Source of the DNA: Trichococcus collinsii
GTDB lineage: Bacteria; Bacillota; Bacilli; Lactobacillales; Aerococcaceae
DNA length: 64,000 bases
Assembly: GCF_900107505.1 (NCBI RefSeq)
Contig: NZ_FNQH01000008.1
Location: forward strand, 1-64,000
Direction of reading: 5' to 3'
Position numbers and translations under genes: made by a program. The notes under the pieces are model-generated. The model searched no databases. It saw nothing but the letters and a program-made list of their open reading frames with translations, and was not told the origin of the DNA. Shown in pieces: positions 39,829 to 48,987 of the stretch; positions within the stretch are counted from its first letter, which is position 1, and every line of letters begins with the position of its first letter.

Positions 39829-40659
39829 TTGTCAAAGCGTAAGCGATTACTTTTTACACTCAGCTTATTTGCTGTTATGATGGTTTTGTCAGCGTGTGGA
39901 ACGGAACCTATTACCTCAGAAAGTGCCGGTTTTTGGGATCGTTATGTTGTCTTTAATTTCTCCAACATGATCGTTTGGTTGTCCGATCTATTTTTCAGTA
40001 ATTATGGTCTAGGAATCATTGCTTTTACGATCATTATCCGGGTTATTCTGTTGCCGCTTAATCATTTCCAAACGAAGAGCACGAAAAAAATGTCGGCTGT
40101 TCAACCGCAGATAAAAGCGTTGCAGGCGAAATATGCCTCTAAAGATCGGGAAACGCAAGAACATCTGCAGAAGGAAGTTTCCAAGCTATATGCAGATAAC
40201 GATGTGAATCCTTATATGGGTTGTTTGCCTGTTTTGGTTCAGATGCCCGTATTGATGGCGTTGTACCAAGCAATCAGCCGGACTGAAATTTTGAAGAGCG
40301 GCAGCTTCCTATGGATGAACCTGGGAGAACGCGATCCATTCTTCATTCTTCCGGTAGTGGCCGCAATACTGACGTATGCCACAAGCAAGCTGACGATGAT
40401 GTCACAGACGGAAGCGAATTCCGCGACAAAATCGATGACGTACACGATGCCAATCATGATTTTGATGATGGGTATCAACTTCCCGAGCGCCTTGTCATTG
40501 TACTGGGTAGCAAGTAATGCCTTTTCGGTCGGTCAGACACTGATGCTGAACAACCCATACAAGGCCATCCGCGAGCGCGAACAAGCGGAAGCAGAAATAA
40601 AAGCGCGCGAAAAAGCATTGAAGAAAGCCCAAAATCCTAAAAAGAAAAAGAAAAACTAG
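39829..40659 (+). CDS. yidC: Membrane protein insertase YidC (lipoprotein form)
   Basis: Inserts membrane proteins with or without SecYEG. The 276-residue precursor starts with TTG after GGAGGAG. Signal peptide with lipobox LSAC (Cys23), then about five membrane helices including LGIIAFTIIIRVILLPL with the conserved arginine, and a Lys-rich tail (KKAQNPKKKKKN) that can touch the ribosome. Co-transcribed with khpB. Some relatives carry two copies; only this one is in view. Confidence 0.96.
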   Translation: MSKRKRLLFTLSLFAVMMVLSACGTEPITSESAGFWDRYVVFNFSNMIVWLSDLFFSNYGLGIIAFTIIIRVILLPLNHFQTKSTKKMSAVQPQIKALQAKYASKDRETQEHLQKEVSKLYADNDVNPYMGCLPVLVQMPVLMALYQAISRTEILKSGSFLWMNLGERDPFFILPVVAAILTYATSKLTMMSQTEANSATKSMTYTMPIMILMMGINFPSALSLYWVASNAFSVGQTLMLNNPYKAIREREQAEAEIKAREKALKKAQNPKKKKKN

Positions 40660-40694
40660 TTATACTTTGAAGTAGGAAAGGATGACATTCTATT

Positions 40695-41510
40695 ATGGAT
40701 AAAGTAATTGCGAAAGATACGACCGTTGATAAAGCGATTCGCAAAGGTCTGAATTTGTTGGGCGTAGATAGCCATGAAGCCGATATCGTCGTAATCTCTG
40801 AAGGAAAAAAAGGGATTTTTGGATTCGGACAAAAAGAGGCAGTCGTGGAAATCACGCGCAAAGAAATCAGGGATTTTGATGAAGCAGGCGATATCCAGTT
40901 AGCTGAGATCGAAGAGACAGTCGAAGATATCGTAGAAGATCTTGAAGAGGATTATCCGGAAACTGCGGAAAAGATATTGGCTGATCAACCTGAAATCGAT
41001 AAAGTGATTTTTTCCGATGAGTATGAAGAAGCCGAAGATTATGATGAAGAATCCGGCCGCGATGAAGCGATTGCCGCAGTGACCGAGTATCTTACTTCGG
41101 TAGCTGAAGCATACGGGGCTCCTGCGATCGTGACGGTCGAAGAGAAGAACAATATGCTGATTTTCCAAATGGAAAGCGAAAAGCCAGGGTTATTGATCGG
41201 CAAATACGGAAAAATCGTCAATGCTCTGCAGATATTGGCGCAAGCGCTGGTGCAACGCTATGTGCGTCGCCGCCTGTCCGTAATCGTGAATGTCGGTGAC
41301 TACCGTGAGCGCAGAGCTGCCGTATTGGAAAGCATCGCCGACCGTACTGCGGAACGCGTCATCAAAACGAGACAGCCCGTGTTCCTTGAGCCGCTGCCTG
41401 CTTTTGAAAGAAAACAGATCCATGCGCGCTTGAGCCAGAACAAACGCATCAAAACCCATTCCGAGGGCAAAGAGCCGCATCGTTATTTGGTTGTTGAGAT
41501 AGCGGACTAA
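40695..41510 (+). CDS. khpB: RNA-binding protein KhpB (Jag/EloR)
   Basis: RNA-binding regulator linked to cell elongation in streptococci, also called Jag or EloR. Layout of the 271-residue protein: Jag-N domain (1-52, ending KGIFGFGQKEAVVEI), an acidic linker (about 55-125, rich in Glu/Asp), a KH domain (LLIGKYGKIVNALQ), and an R3H domain (ERRAAVLESIADRTAE to EGKEPHRYLV). 36 bases after yidC. A strong terminator follows, whereas in many relatives the next genes are mnmE and mnmG. Confidence 0.96.
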   Translation: MDKVIAKDTTVDKAIRKGLNLLGVDSHEADIVVISEGKKGIFGFGQKEAVVEITRKEIRDFDEAGDIQLAEIEETVEDIVEDLEEDYPETAEKILADQPEIDKVIFSDEYEEAEDYDEESGRDEAIAAVTEYLTSVAEAYGAPAIVTVEEKNNMLIFQMESEKPGLLIGKYGKIVNALQILAQALVQRYVRRRLSVIVNVGDYRERRAAVLESIADRTAERVIKTRQPVFLEPLPAFERKQIHARLSQNKRIKTHSEGKEPHRYLVVEIAD

Positions 41511-41523
41511 TCGAATATCATAA

Positions 41524-41568
41524 AGCCTTCACCAGGGATCAGCTTGATTCCCGGTGAAGGTTTTTTTA
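41524..41568 (+). terminator. Terminator of rnpA-yidC-khpB
   Basis: CCTTCACC and GGTGAAGG, with GGG/CCC inside, close a hairpin followed by seven T residues. Confidence 0.9.
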
Positions 41569-41668
41569 TTTGGTTCTTTTTTCCTGAGGGTTGCGGGGAA
41601 GATGTCGCAAATTATGGGAAGATGGACTAAACTTAAGGAAATACAAGCAGAAAAGAGGGGAATGGATT

Positions 41669-42676
41669 ATGGAAAAGTTCAAAGCTTTATGGGCCGAAAA
41701 TATAGATGCGAAAGTGGAGACGACGATCAGAACATTAACAAAAGAGGACTTGCCTGATGGGGAGGTGCTGATCGAAGTGCACTACTCGAGCGTCAACTAC
41801 AAGGACGGGCTAGCCGGAAGCAATCCGAAAAGCGGGGTCATCCGCAATTATCCCATGATTTTGGGGATCGATCTGAGCGGTGTGGTTGCGGAATCGCTTG
41901 ATCCAGCTTTCCGAGCGGGCGATAAGGTAATCGTGACTGGCTACGGTTTAGGGGTCAGTCATTTCGGCGGATTTAGCCAATTTGCTCGGGTCCCTGCAGC
42001 TTGGGTCGTGCCGTTGCCGGAAGGATTGAGCCTGAGGGAAGCGATGATCATCGGGACGGCCGGCTACACAGCTGCTGAATCGGTGGATGCCTTGGAGCAA
42101 CAAGACATCCAGCCGCAAAGCGGTGTGGTTTTGGTGACTGGGGCTTCCGGCGGTGTCGGCGGCATAGCGATCGCGATGCTGAAGCGTCTTGGGTATAAGG
42201 TCGAAGCCGTGTCCCGGAAGAAAGCGGACTGCATGGATTACCTGAAGGGACTCGGTGCTGAAGCGGTCCTCCATCCCGACGAAGTGGCTCTGGAGAAGAA
42301 GCGGCCTTTGGCGCAGCAGCGTTGGGCGGCGGTCATCGATCCGGTCGGTGGCCCGATGCTGCCTGATTTATTGGCGCAGCTGCATTACGGAGGCTGTCTG
42401 GCTTTGAGCGGAAATGCCGGCGGAATCGCATTCGACGCGACCGTGCTGCCTTTTATCCTGAGGGGTGTCAAGCTTGTGGGGATCGACTCGGTGAGCCATC
42501 CTTACGCTGAGCGCATCAAGCTTTGGGGGCGCATGGCAAACGATCTTAAGCCGGAAAATCTTGATTTGCTGGTCGAACAGGAAATCACGCTGGAAGATTT
42601 GCCAGCGGCTTTCGGGAAAATCATGGACGGAAAGATGCATGGGCGTACGTTAGTGAAAGTGAAAAACGGGATATGA
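41669..42676 (+). CDS. YhdH/AcuI-type quinone or acrylyl-CoA oxidoreductase
   Basis: MDR-superfamily NADPH-dependent reductase, 335 residues. N-terminal GroES-like domain (EVLIEVHYSSVNYKDGLAG, then IDLSGVVAES), NADP-binding loop VTGASGGVGGIA, and the C-terminal LLVEQEITLEDLPAAFGKIMDGKMHGRTLVKV of the YhdH family. No zinc-site cysteines. The real substrate is unknown; E. coli YhdH-type enzymes reduce acrylyl-CoA. ATG 41669 behind GAGGGG; an in-frame extension to 41591 lacks support. Single gene with its own terminator. Confidence 0.88.
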   Translation: MEKFKALWAENIDAKVETTIRTLTKEDLPDGEVLIEVHYSSVNYKDGLAGSNPKSGVIRNYPMILGIDLSGVVAESLDPAFRAGDKVIVTGYGLGVSHFGGFSQFARVPAAWVVPLPEGLSLREAMIIGTAGYTAAESVDALEQQDIQPQSGVVLVTGASGGVGGIAIAMLKRLGYKVEAVSRKKADCMDYLKGLGAEAVLHPDEVALEKKRPLAQQRWAAVIDPVGGPMLPDLLAQLHYGGCLALSGNAGGIAFDATVLPFILRGVKLVGIDSVSHPYAERIKLWGRMANDLKPENLDLLVEQEITLEDLPAAFGKIMDGKMHGRTLVKVKNGI

Positions 42677-42698
42677 GAGACTCAGTTTAATCAATAAA

Positions 42699-42745
42699 CG
42701 GCAAGGAACCGGGGCATCATCCGATTCTTTTGTCGTTTTTTTTAA
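42699..42745 (+). terminator. Terminator after the YhdH-type gene
   Basis: AACGGCAAGGAACCGG and CCGATTCTTTTGTCGTT pair imperfectly around GGCATCAT, then eight T residues. Confidence 0.75.
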
Positions 42746-42794
42746 GGGTGTTGTCTAGCTTGTTAACGCTTCATAAAATGCGGAAAACAAACGA

Positions 42795-42808
42795 CTTGTA
42801 TATACAAG
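42795..42808. promoter_or_regulatory. TreR operator 1
   Basis: CTTGTATATACAAG, a perfect 14-bp palindrome matching the TreR (GntR family) target TTGTATATACAA. It lies upstream of the treP -35 box. Confidence 0.85.
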
Positions 42809-42824
42809 TAAGTATGTTGCATCC

Positions 42825-42838
42825 AGAAAACGTTTGCA
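42825..42838 (+). promoter_or_regulatory. cre (CcpA) site overlapping the treP -35 box
   Basis: AGAAAACGTTTGCA matches ten of the twelve fixed positions of TGWAANCGNTNWCA. Its last bases overlap the -35 hexamer, a position for catabolite repression. Confidence 0.65.
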
Positions 42839-42862
42839 TTATAAAGTTGTTCGCGGTAAAAT
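42834..42862 (+). promoter_or_regulatory. Promoter of treP-treC
   Basis: TTGCAT (42834-42839), a 17-base spacer, TAAAAT (42857-42862). Flanked by TreR operators on both sides. Confidence 0.75.
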
Positions 42863-42876
42863 AGAAATGTCAGGAA

Positions 42877-42890
42877 CATGTATATACAAG
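42877..42890. promoter_or_regulatory. TreR operator 2
   Basis: CATGTATATACAAG, one mismatch from operator 1, downstream of the -10 box and just before the ribosome site. The two operators are 82 bases apart centre to centre. Confidence 0.8.
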
Positions 42891-42906
42891 TTTAGGAGGA
42901 GAAAAA

Positions 42907-44352
42907 ATGGTAGATTTCAACAAAGATGCAAAAGACTTGCTGGAGTATATCGGAGGCCCCGATAATATTTCTGCAGTCAGTCACTGTGCCACTCGGATGC
43001 GTTTCGTCCTGAATGACCCGGCTGCCGCCAACATCAAGAAGATCGAAGACATACCCGCAGTAAAAGGAACCTTCACCCAAGCAGGACAATTTCAGGTCAT
43101 TATCGGTAATGAAGTGCCACAATTTTATAACGAGTTTGCGAAGGTATCCGGCAAAGAAGGCGTCTCCAAAGATGAGGCAAAAGCGGCGGCCAAGCAGAAT
43201 CAGAATGTCGTGCAGCGTGCCATGGCTGTGCTGGCAGAAATCTTTACGCCACTGATTCCGGCCATCGTAGTAGGGGGGCTTATCCTAGGCTTCCGCAACG
43301 TGCTTGAAGGAATCAACTTTGCCAACGGCACAATCGTTTCCAATTCGCAGTTCTGGACAGGCGTCAATGATTTCCTTTGGCTGATCGGTGAAGCGATTTT
43401 CCACTTCTTGCCAGTCGGCATCACTTGGAGCATCACGAAAAAGATGGGCACTACGCAAATTCTGGGTATCGTTCTCGGTATCACATTGGTATCACCGCAA
43501 TTATTGAATGCCTATGGTGTTGCCGGTGCGGAAGAGATCCCATTCTGGGACTTCGGTGCTTTCACGATCAACAAAATCGGTTATCAAGCACAAGTCATTC
43601 CGGCCATGTTGGCTGGTTTCCTCCTGGCATACTTGGAGATCTGGCTACGTAAATGGGTTCCACAGTACATTTCGATGATTGTTGTTCCGTTGTTGGCCTT
43701 GGTTCCTACTGTCATCGTCGCGCATACTGTATTGGGACCAATCGGTTGGACCATCGGACAATGGGTTTCTGAAGTTGTCTATGCGGGATTGACAGGGGAC
43801 TTCAGATGGTTGTTCGGTCTGTTCTTCGGTACGCTCTATTCGCCGCTCGTCATTACGGGGCTTCACCATATGTCCAATGCCATCGACCTGCAGCTAATCG
43901 CCGATTTCGGAGGCACGAACCTGTGGCCGATGATTGCCCTTTCAAATATCGCGCAAGGCTCGGCAGTAATGGCGATCATCTTCCTGCACAGAGGGAATGA
44001 GAAAGAGGAACAGGTTTCTATCCCGGCCGCTATTTCCTGTTACTTGGGCGTAACTGAGCCGGCTATGTTCGGTATTAACATCAAATACATCTATCCGTTC
44101 GTTGCAGCCATGATTGGATCCGGTATCGCCGGTTTGGTGGCTACAACTTTCAACGTCATGGCGAACAGTATCGGGGTCGGCGGGATTCCTGGTTTCCTCA
44201 GCATCCAGACCGATTCGATGGCGATGTTCTTCGTATGTATGGCCATCGCGATCGTTGTGCCGTTCCTGTTGACGATTGTGTTTGATAAGAAACAACTTTT
44301 CGCTCCCAAAGGGGATATTGAGGATGCACCGGTTATCCAAACGCAAAAGTAA
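42907..44352 (+). CDS. treP: Trehalose-specific PTS transporter EIIBC
   Basis: Imports trehalose and phosphorylates it to trehalose 6-phosphate. EIIB domain at the N-terminus with phosphocysteine Cys27 (SHCATRMRF) and VKGTFTQAGQFQVIIGNEV; EIIC from about residue 105, with some ten membrane helices and the GITEPAMFGI-like motif LGVTEPAMFGINIKY. 481 residues, no EIIA domain, so it must use a EIIA-Glc from elsewhere. AGGAGG site. Operon with treC. Confidence 0.95.
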   Translation: MVDFNKDAKDLLEYIGGPDNISAVSHCATRMRFVLNDPAAANIKKIEDIPAVKGTFTQAGQFQVIIGNEVPQFYNEFAKVSGKEGVSKDEAKAAAKQNQNVVQRAMAVLAEIFTPLIPAIVVGGLILGFRNVLEGINFANGTIVSNSQFWTGVNDFLWLIGEAIFHFLPVGITWSITKKMGTTQILGIVLGITLVSPQLLNAYGVAGAEEIPFWDFGAFTINKIGYQAQVIPAMLAGFLLAYLEIWLRKWVPQYISMIVVPLLALVPTVIVAHTVLGPIGWTIGQWVSEVVYAGLTGDFRWLFGLFFGTLYSPLVITGLHHMSNAIDLQLIADFGGTNLWPMIALSNIAQGSAVMAIIFLHRGNEKEEQVSIPAAISCYLGVTEPAMFGINIKYIYPFVAAMIGSGIAGLVATTFNVMANSIGVGGIPGFLSIQTDSMAMFFVCMAIAIVVPFLLTIVFDKKQLFAPKGDIEDAPVIQTQK

Positions 44353-44363
44353 AAAATGAATTA

Positions 44364-44403
44364 CTGGAGGCAAAAAGCTGTTAGCGAAGCTTTTTGCCTT
44401 CAG
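44364..44403 (+). other. Hairpin between treP and treC
   Basis: CTGGAGGCAAAAAGCT pairs with AGCTTTTTGCCTTCAG. It looks like a terminator stem without the following T-run (TCATAG follows), so it may protect mRNA ends or lower treC expression. Confidence 0.6.
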
Positions 44404-44431
44404 TCATAGTGAGAAGACAGGGGGAATTTCA

Positions 44432-46087
44432 ATGAAAGACTTTCAAAAAAAAGTGATCTATCAGCTTTATCCAAAATCGTTCAAGGATTCCGACGGCAAC
44501 GGCATCGGTGACATCCAGGGGATCATCAGTAAAGTTCCTTATTTGGCGGAGTTGGGCATCGATATGATCTGGATGAATCCAATCTTCGTATCTCCGCAAA
44601 TGGACAACGGGTATGACATCACTGATTATTATGCCATCGATCCTGTTTTCGGTACGATGGCAGATTTTGAAGAACTGATCTGGAAGCTCAAGCAGCACGG
44701 CATCGAAATCATGTTCGACATGGTGTTCAACCATACGTCGACTACTCATGAGTGGTTCCAGAAAGCATTGTCCGGGGACAAAGAGTACCAAGATTATTAC
44801 ATCATCCGCGATCCGAAAGCAGACGGCAGCCTTCCGACGAATTGGGGTTCGAAATTCGGCGGGGAAGCATGGGCGCCATTTGGGGACACCGGTAAGTACT
44901 ATCTGCATCTGTTTGATGTCACGCAAGCAGATCTGAACTGGCGCAATCCGAAAGTGCGCCAGGAACTGCAGCAAGTCGTCAATTTCTGGTTGGAAAAGGG
45001 CATCAAGGGTTTCCGTTTCGATGTTTTGAACCTCATCGGCAAGGATGTCGCGTTGGTTGACAGTCAAGGGAGCAACGAAAAGAGCCTCTACACGGACCGA
45101 CCGATCGTACATGAATATATCCACGCGCTGAATCAGGCATCGTTCGGTACGCTGGAGGACATCATCACGGTCGGCGAGATGTCTTCGACCACAGTCGAGA
45201 ACGGGATCCTTTATTCGAATCCGGACAGGAGCGAATTGTCGATGATTTTCAGCTTCCACCATCTGAAGGTCGACTACAAGGATGGTGAAAAATGGACGGA
45301 TCATCCGTTCAATTTTCTTGAATTGAAGCGGATTTTGAATGAATGGCAGGCTGGAATGTCTGATGGGAACGGCTGGAATGCACTGTTCTGGAACAATCAT
45401 GATCAGCCGCGCGCCAATAGCCGCTTCGGCGATCCGATCCGATATCCTTTTGAAACAGCTTCTATGCTGGCGCAAACGATCCATCTGCTGCGGGGCACGC
45501 CTTACATCTATCAAGGCGAGGAAATTGGCATGACGAATCCGGATTATGACGATATCAGCGTTTATCGGGATATCGAGTCGCACAATGCCTACCGTGATCT
45601 GAAACTTGCCGGATTGACGCACCTGGAGGCCATGCGCATCATCAAACAAAAATCCCGCGACAATAGCCGGACGCCGATGCAATGGGACAGCAGTTTGCAC
45701 TCCGGCTTTACGACCGGTGAACCATGGCTGCAGGTGGCGGCCAATTATCCGGAAGTTAACGTCGAGAAGGAGCTCGCTGAGGGCAAAATTTTCCGTTACT
45801 ATCAAGCGCTGATCCGTATCCGCAAAGAGCATGCAGTCATTTCGGACGGTTCCTACGAGGGGATCCTGTTGGACGATCCCGAAGTGTTTGCCTACATTCG
45901 GGAGAATGAAGTGGAAAAAGTGCTTGTCCTGAACCATTTCTATGCCGGGGAGTACACAATCGCCGTACCGGAAGAATGGGCAAGTACGGCCAGCAGTTTC
46001 CTGGTCGGCAACTACGGGGAGAGGCAGCTTGCGCCGTCCTTCACGCTGCAGCCCTACGAAACCATCGCTTTCAGGATAACCAAATAA
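44432..46087 (+). CDS. treC: Alpha,alpha-phosphotrehalase (trehalose-6-phosphate hydrolase)
   Basis: GH13 enzyme splitting trehalose 6-phosphate to glucose and glucose 6-phosphate. 551 residues with the alpha-amylase motifs DMVFNHTST, GFRFDVLNLIG (nucleophile Asp), ITVGEMSSTT (acid/base Glu) and FWNNHDQPRA. It ends with a beta-sandwich domain. GGGGGA precedes the ATG. Directly downstream of treP. An oligo-1,6-glucosidase is a close homologue, but the PTS context and sequence favour TreC. Confidence 0.95.
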   Translation: MKDFQKKVIYQLYPKSFKDSDGNGIGDIQGIISKVPYLAELGIDMIWMNPIFVSPQMDNGYDITDYYAIDPVFGTMADFEELIWKLKQHGIEIMFDMVFNHTSTTHEWFQKALSGDKEYQDYYIIRDPKADGSLPTNWGSKFGGEAWAPFGDTGKYYLHLFDVTQADLNWRNPKVRQELQQVVNFWLEKGIKGFRFDVLNLIGKDVALVDSQGSNEKSLYTDRPIVHEYIHALNQASFGTLEDIITVGEMSSTTVENGILYSNPDRSELSMIFSFHHLKVDYKDGEKWTDHPFNFLELKRILNEWQAGMSDGNGWNALFWNNHDQPRANSRFGDPIRYPFETASMLAQTIHLLRGTPYIYQGEEIGMTNPDYDDISVYRDIESHNAYRDLKLAGLTHLEAMRIIKQKSRDNSRTPMQWDSSLHSGFTTGEPWLQVAANYPEVNVEKELAEGKIFRYYQALIRIRKEHAVISDGSYEGILLDDPEVFAYIRENEVEKVLVLNHFYAGEYTIAVPEEWASTASSFLVGNYGERQLAPSFTLQPYETIAFRITK

Positions 46088-46095
46088 ACAGCAAG

Positions 46096-46134
46096 AAAAA
46101 GGAGATTCCTCATAAGCGGAATCTCCTTTTTTTT
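46096..46134 (+). terminator. Terminator of treP-treC
   Basis: AAAAAGGAGATTCC pairs with GGAATCTCCTTTTT, followed by more T residues. A nearly identical hairpin reading applies to the opposing minus-strand gene. Confidence 0.9.
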
Positions 46135-46162
46135 GCCTGTGTGGTGTTGCAAAAGCGGTAGT

Positions 46163-47665
46163 TTAGGAAAGTGTCCGCTTTTCGCCGTCAAGATCGATGA
46201 TCGGTTGGATGTCCTGCACATATTCAAGGGTTCCCATATAGCTGCCGTCGTCATCCCTGACGGCGCGGTAGGTGACCAGGATGAATTTGCCCATCGCGTG
46301 GAACCACATCGATTCGCTTTCTTTCGCACCTGATTTTAGGTCGGCGAGCAGTTTCGTGACGATTGGCAGGCTCTTCGGTGGATGGCAGTTCATGACGTCG
46401 CGGCCGATCGCGCTGCTGGTGCGCTTGAAAAATTTTTCTTCGCCGTTGTCATTGTAGTAGCGCACGATATTGTTCGCATCGACAAAAGTCAATTCCAAAG
46501 GGATGTTGTTCAGCATCTTTTCCAATTGATGCGTCGTCAGATGCCCGGTTTGGAAAGTGATGTAAGGATTTGTTTCCGTCTGCTGTGTTTCATGTGAAAC
46601 ATCCTCGGGGATAGAACGTTCCGGCACCCATTTTGTTTCCGGTTTGACGATGCAGTAGCCGATTTCTTCGGACTCCTTGGCGATCTGCAGCCAGTGGTCC
46701 TCGTTAAAGATATCGATAATCATCGGCAGGAGGATGTCTTCTTCCTTCGTGATCATTTCCGTCATTTCGTATTTCAGGTCGGAGAAAGCTTTGGGGATCG
46801 CGTCAAAATCCTCTTTTTGCAATAGGGCTTTGAAGTTTTTATACATGGCGCGGATATCGTCATCGACACCCCACATGACTTTTGGCGGAGCTGTGATGCC
46901 TTTGTTCTCCATGATCGGGAAGAGGGCATATTCTTTGCGGGCATAATGCTTATCGAATTCGCCGAGCAGCGCCAATTGTTTCTGGATGCCTTCCTTCAGG
47001 CTCGGTTCCTTTGTTTCAAGGTAAACGGCCAATAATTTGCTGATTTTTTCCAACGTGTTTTCGATGGCCAAGTTTTCGAGTTTCAAAACTTGGATCGGAT
47101 GCCCGGCATGCTGCTGTTCCGCTGAAGTGGTATAGACCGCTTCGATTGATCCGCCGAAGAGCGAAGCATGCACGTTGCAGAGGCGTTGGATATCTTCGGC
47201 GTCTATCCCTTTGCCCATCAGGCCTTGCTCCATGACAGAAATCTCATAGGCGCTGACGCCTGTGAAATGCTTCTTGAAGTCGGCTTGCACCTCATCCCAA
47301 TCCTCGCCATTATGCAAGCGCAGAATGAGGCTCTGCAGAATGTCCTGGCGCTCCTGGAATTCCGTTGAACCCATACGGGCAATTCCACCGGTTGGAGCGG
47401 CGGATTCTTCCGGTTCGCTTGGAGCAACTGCTAACGACGCCAATTCCTTCACGCTGAACCCGTTTTTTGCCAGCATTTCGACGAATGTAGCCTCCGGTAC
47501 ATCGTTGCGTTTGAGGGCCTTCCCGATGGTCATGATCCGGCCGGCAGTATTCAGCATCTTGTCGCTGCGCAATGGTTCGAAGCCTAGGCTGATGATGACT
47601 TCCCTGATTTCAGGGTACTGCTTCACCAGGCTGGAGACGGTATCGTTCAAACTGATTTCCTTCAT
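46163..47665 (-). CDS. DUF438 / hemerythrin-like / PAS domain protein
   Basis: A 500-residue soluble protein. Domains in order: DUF1858 (about 1-60, SLVKQYPEIREVIISLGF), DUF438 (about 80-160, LQSLILRLHNGEDWDEVQADFKKHFTGVSA), a hemerythrin-like helical bundle (about 165-310, with spaced His and Glu such as LCNVHASLFGG and DKHYARKEYALFPIMENKG), and a C-terminal PAS domain (about 385-490). Such proteins are suspected sensors of oxygen, NO or redox and are linked to anaerobic respiration or iron-sulfur repair; the exact job is unknown. ATG 47665 behind GAGGTGG. A near-parS site lies within the gene at 46586. Confidence 0.88.
   Translation of the reverse strand: MKEISLNDTVSSLVKQYPEIREVIISLGFEPLRSDKMLNTAGRIMTIGKALKRNDVPEATFVEMLAKNGFSVKELASLAVAPSEPEESAAPTGGIARMGSTEFQERQDILQSLILRLHNGEDWDEVQADFKKHFTGVSAYEISVMEQGLMGKGIDAEDIQRLCNVHASLFGGSIEAVYTTSAEQQHAGHPIQVLKLENLAIENTLEKISKLLAVYLETKEPSLKEGIQKQLALLGEFDKHYARKEYALFPIMENKGITAPPKVMWGVDDDIRAMYKNFKALLQKEDFDAIPKAFSDLKYEMTEMITKEEDILLPMIIDIFNEDHWLQIAKESEEIGYCIVKPETKWVPERSIPEDVSHETQQTETNPYITFQTGHLTTHQLEKMLNNIPLELTFVDANNIVRYYNDNGEEKFFKRTSSAIGRDVMNCHPPKSLPIVTKLLADLKSGAKESESMWFHAMGKFILVTYRAVRDDDGSYMGTLEYVQDIQPIIDLDGEKRTLS
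46586..46601. promoter_or_regulatory. parS-like site inside the DUF438 gene
   Basis: TGTTTCATGTGAAACA, one mismatch from consensus parS, in the coding sequence linking the helical and PAS domains. About 7.8 kb from oriC on the other side from the desert sites. Confidence 0.65.
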
Positions 47666-47805
47666 AAATTTTCCACCTCTATTTAAATTTGTGAAATATT
47701 TCTTTTGGTTTCGTGCTGGCTTCATTATACTTGAAAGGAGCTGCTTAGTGCCACAGCATTCGTGCGTTGTAGCGATAGTTAGGGTAATGCCTTAGTAAGC
47801 GGTTG

Positions 47806-47814
47806 TGATATAAT
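47806..47814 (+). promoter_or_regulatory. Extended -10 promoter of the GerMN lipoprotein gene
   Basis: TGATATAAT, about 35 bases before the ATG; no clear -35 box. Confidence 0.45.
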
Positions 47815-47848
47815 GAAGGCAACTAAGGCAGAAGGTGGGACAAAAAAG

Positions 47849-48976
47849 ATGATAAAGAAAGTTTCGAATCTGATGGTAGCGTTGTTGGTGCCCTTATTAG
47901 CTTCTTGCAGTCTCTTTGGAGGATCGGCTACCGATTCGTCAGCTGATTCTTCGGCTATCAGTAGTGTGTCTTCTTCCGTATCCAGTTCAACAGATAGCAG
48001 CTCGGCTTCCTCGGAACCTGCAGACGCAATGACAATCGAGGCTTATTATCCATTCAGCGCATCCATATTTACAAAATATTTGGGTGAAGGGAATGAGTAT
48101 GCTTCCTTCACTGTCTATCCGCAATATATCGAAGGCAACCGGATGCAGATCACTTCCAATAATGGAGGCACTCAGATTGTGACGGTATTGGAACTCGCTG
48201 ACGGTGAACTCAGGGAAGTGTTCACGCGTCCTGAAACCTACTTCAGGGAAAATATGCTGGAAAAAACAGCAAGCGGTGATGCGGCAAACCAGTTGGACAT
48301 TCTGTTGAAGGAGCCTTTGGAAGTCGGGAACAGTTGGGTGAATGCGAGCGGAATCCCTTCCGAAATCACGAATCTGACTGCCCAGATCGAAACGCCGATG
48401 GGCAATTTCGAAGCTCTTGAAGTGACGACAACTTATGAAGCCTCCACTACCAAGGATTACTACGTAAAGGATATGGGCTTGGTGAAACGGGTCACGGATC
48501 TTGGGGATGATATGATTGTTTCTTCCAGTCTGGAAGCCCGCAACGAGAATGTTCCGGAAACGCAACAGTTGCGCGTCTTTTATCCGGACAGTGAGCTGAT
48601 GGGACTGAATGCAACAAGTGTTGCCTTATCCTATGGGACCAATGAGGTTACCCGAACCATTCTGGCGGAAGCGCTGAAGAACGTACCGGATGCGCCAGGG
48701 GGAAGTCTGATCGGACCGAATGTCTCCATCAACAGCTTGTCCTTGAGTGATGATGGGCGTGTCTATGTGGACTTCTCGCATGAATTCGTTTCTGAGATGA
48801 ATGCCGGGACATCGGCGGAATCGCTGATTTTGCAGGGAGTCGTCAATACGATTGGGGAATATTACGGTGTCCAGGAAGTTTACCTAACCGTAGCGGGAAA
48901 CCCATATGAATCAGGTCATATCCTGATGGCCGAGGGTGCCTATTTCACCGTTGATTATACGAATGTCAATGAGTGA
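47849..48976 (+). CDS. GerMN-domain lipoprotein
   Basis: A 375-residue exported lipoprotein. Signal peptide MIKKVSNLMVALLVPLLASC with Cys20, then a Ser/Asp-rich linker (to about residue 55), a middle beta-rich domain (about 60-230) and a C-terminal GerMN (sporulation/germination-like) domain with TRTILAEALKNVPD-like and VYVDFSHEFVSEM...GVVNTIGEYYGVQEVYLTV. In non-sporeformers these domains occur in envelope lipoproteins of unclear role. ATG 47849 behind GAAGGTGGG; in-frame extension to 47813 would disrupt the signal peptide. Single-gene unit sharing a terminator with treR. Confidence 0.88.
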   Translation: MIKKVSNLMVALLVPLLASCSLFGGSATDSSADSSAISSVSSSVSSSTDSSSASSEPADAMTIEAYYPFSASIFTKYLGEGNEYASFTVYPQYIEGNRMQITSNNGGTQIVTVLELADGELREVFTRPETYFRENMLEKTASGDAANQLDILLKEPLEVGNSWVNASGIPSEITNLTAQIETPMGNFEALEVTTTYEASTTKDYYVKDMGLVKRVTDLGDDMIVSSSLEARNENVPETQQLRVFYPDSELMGLNATSVALSYGTNEVTRTILAEALKNVPDAPGGSLIGPNVSINSLSLSDDGRVYVDFSHEFVSEMNAGTSAESLILQGVVNTIGEYYGVQEVYLTVAGNPYESGHILMAEGAYFTVDYTNVNE

Positions 48977-48987
48977 TCAGCTCTTAC

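Noticed and set aside
44429-45937. 502-codon open frame on the minus strand opposite treC
   Set aside because: Lies wholly antisense to treC; composition mirrors its codons and there is no start signal.
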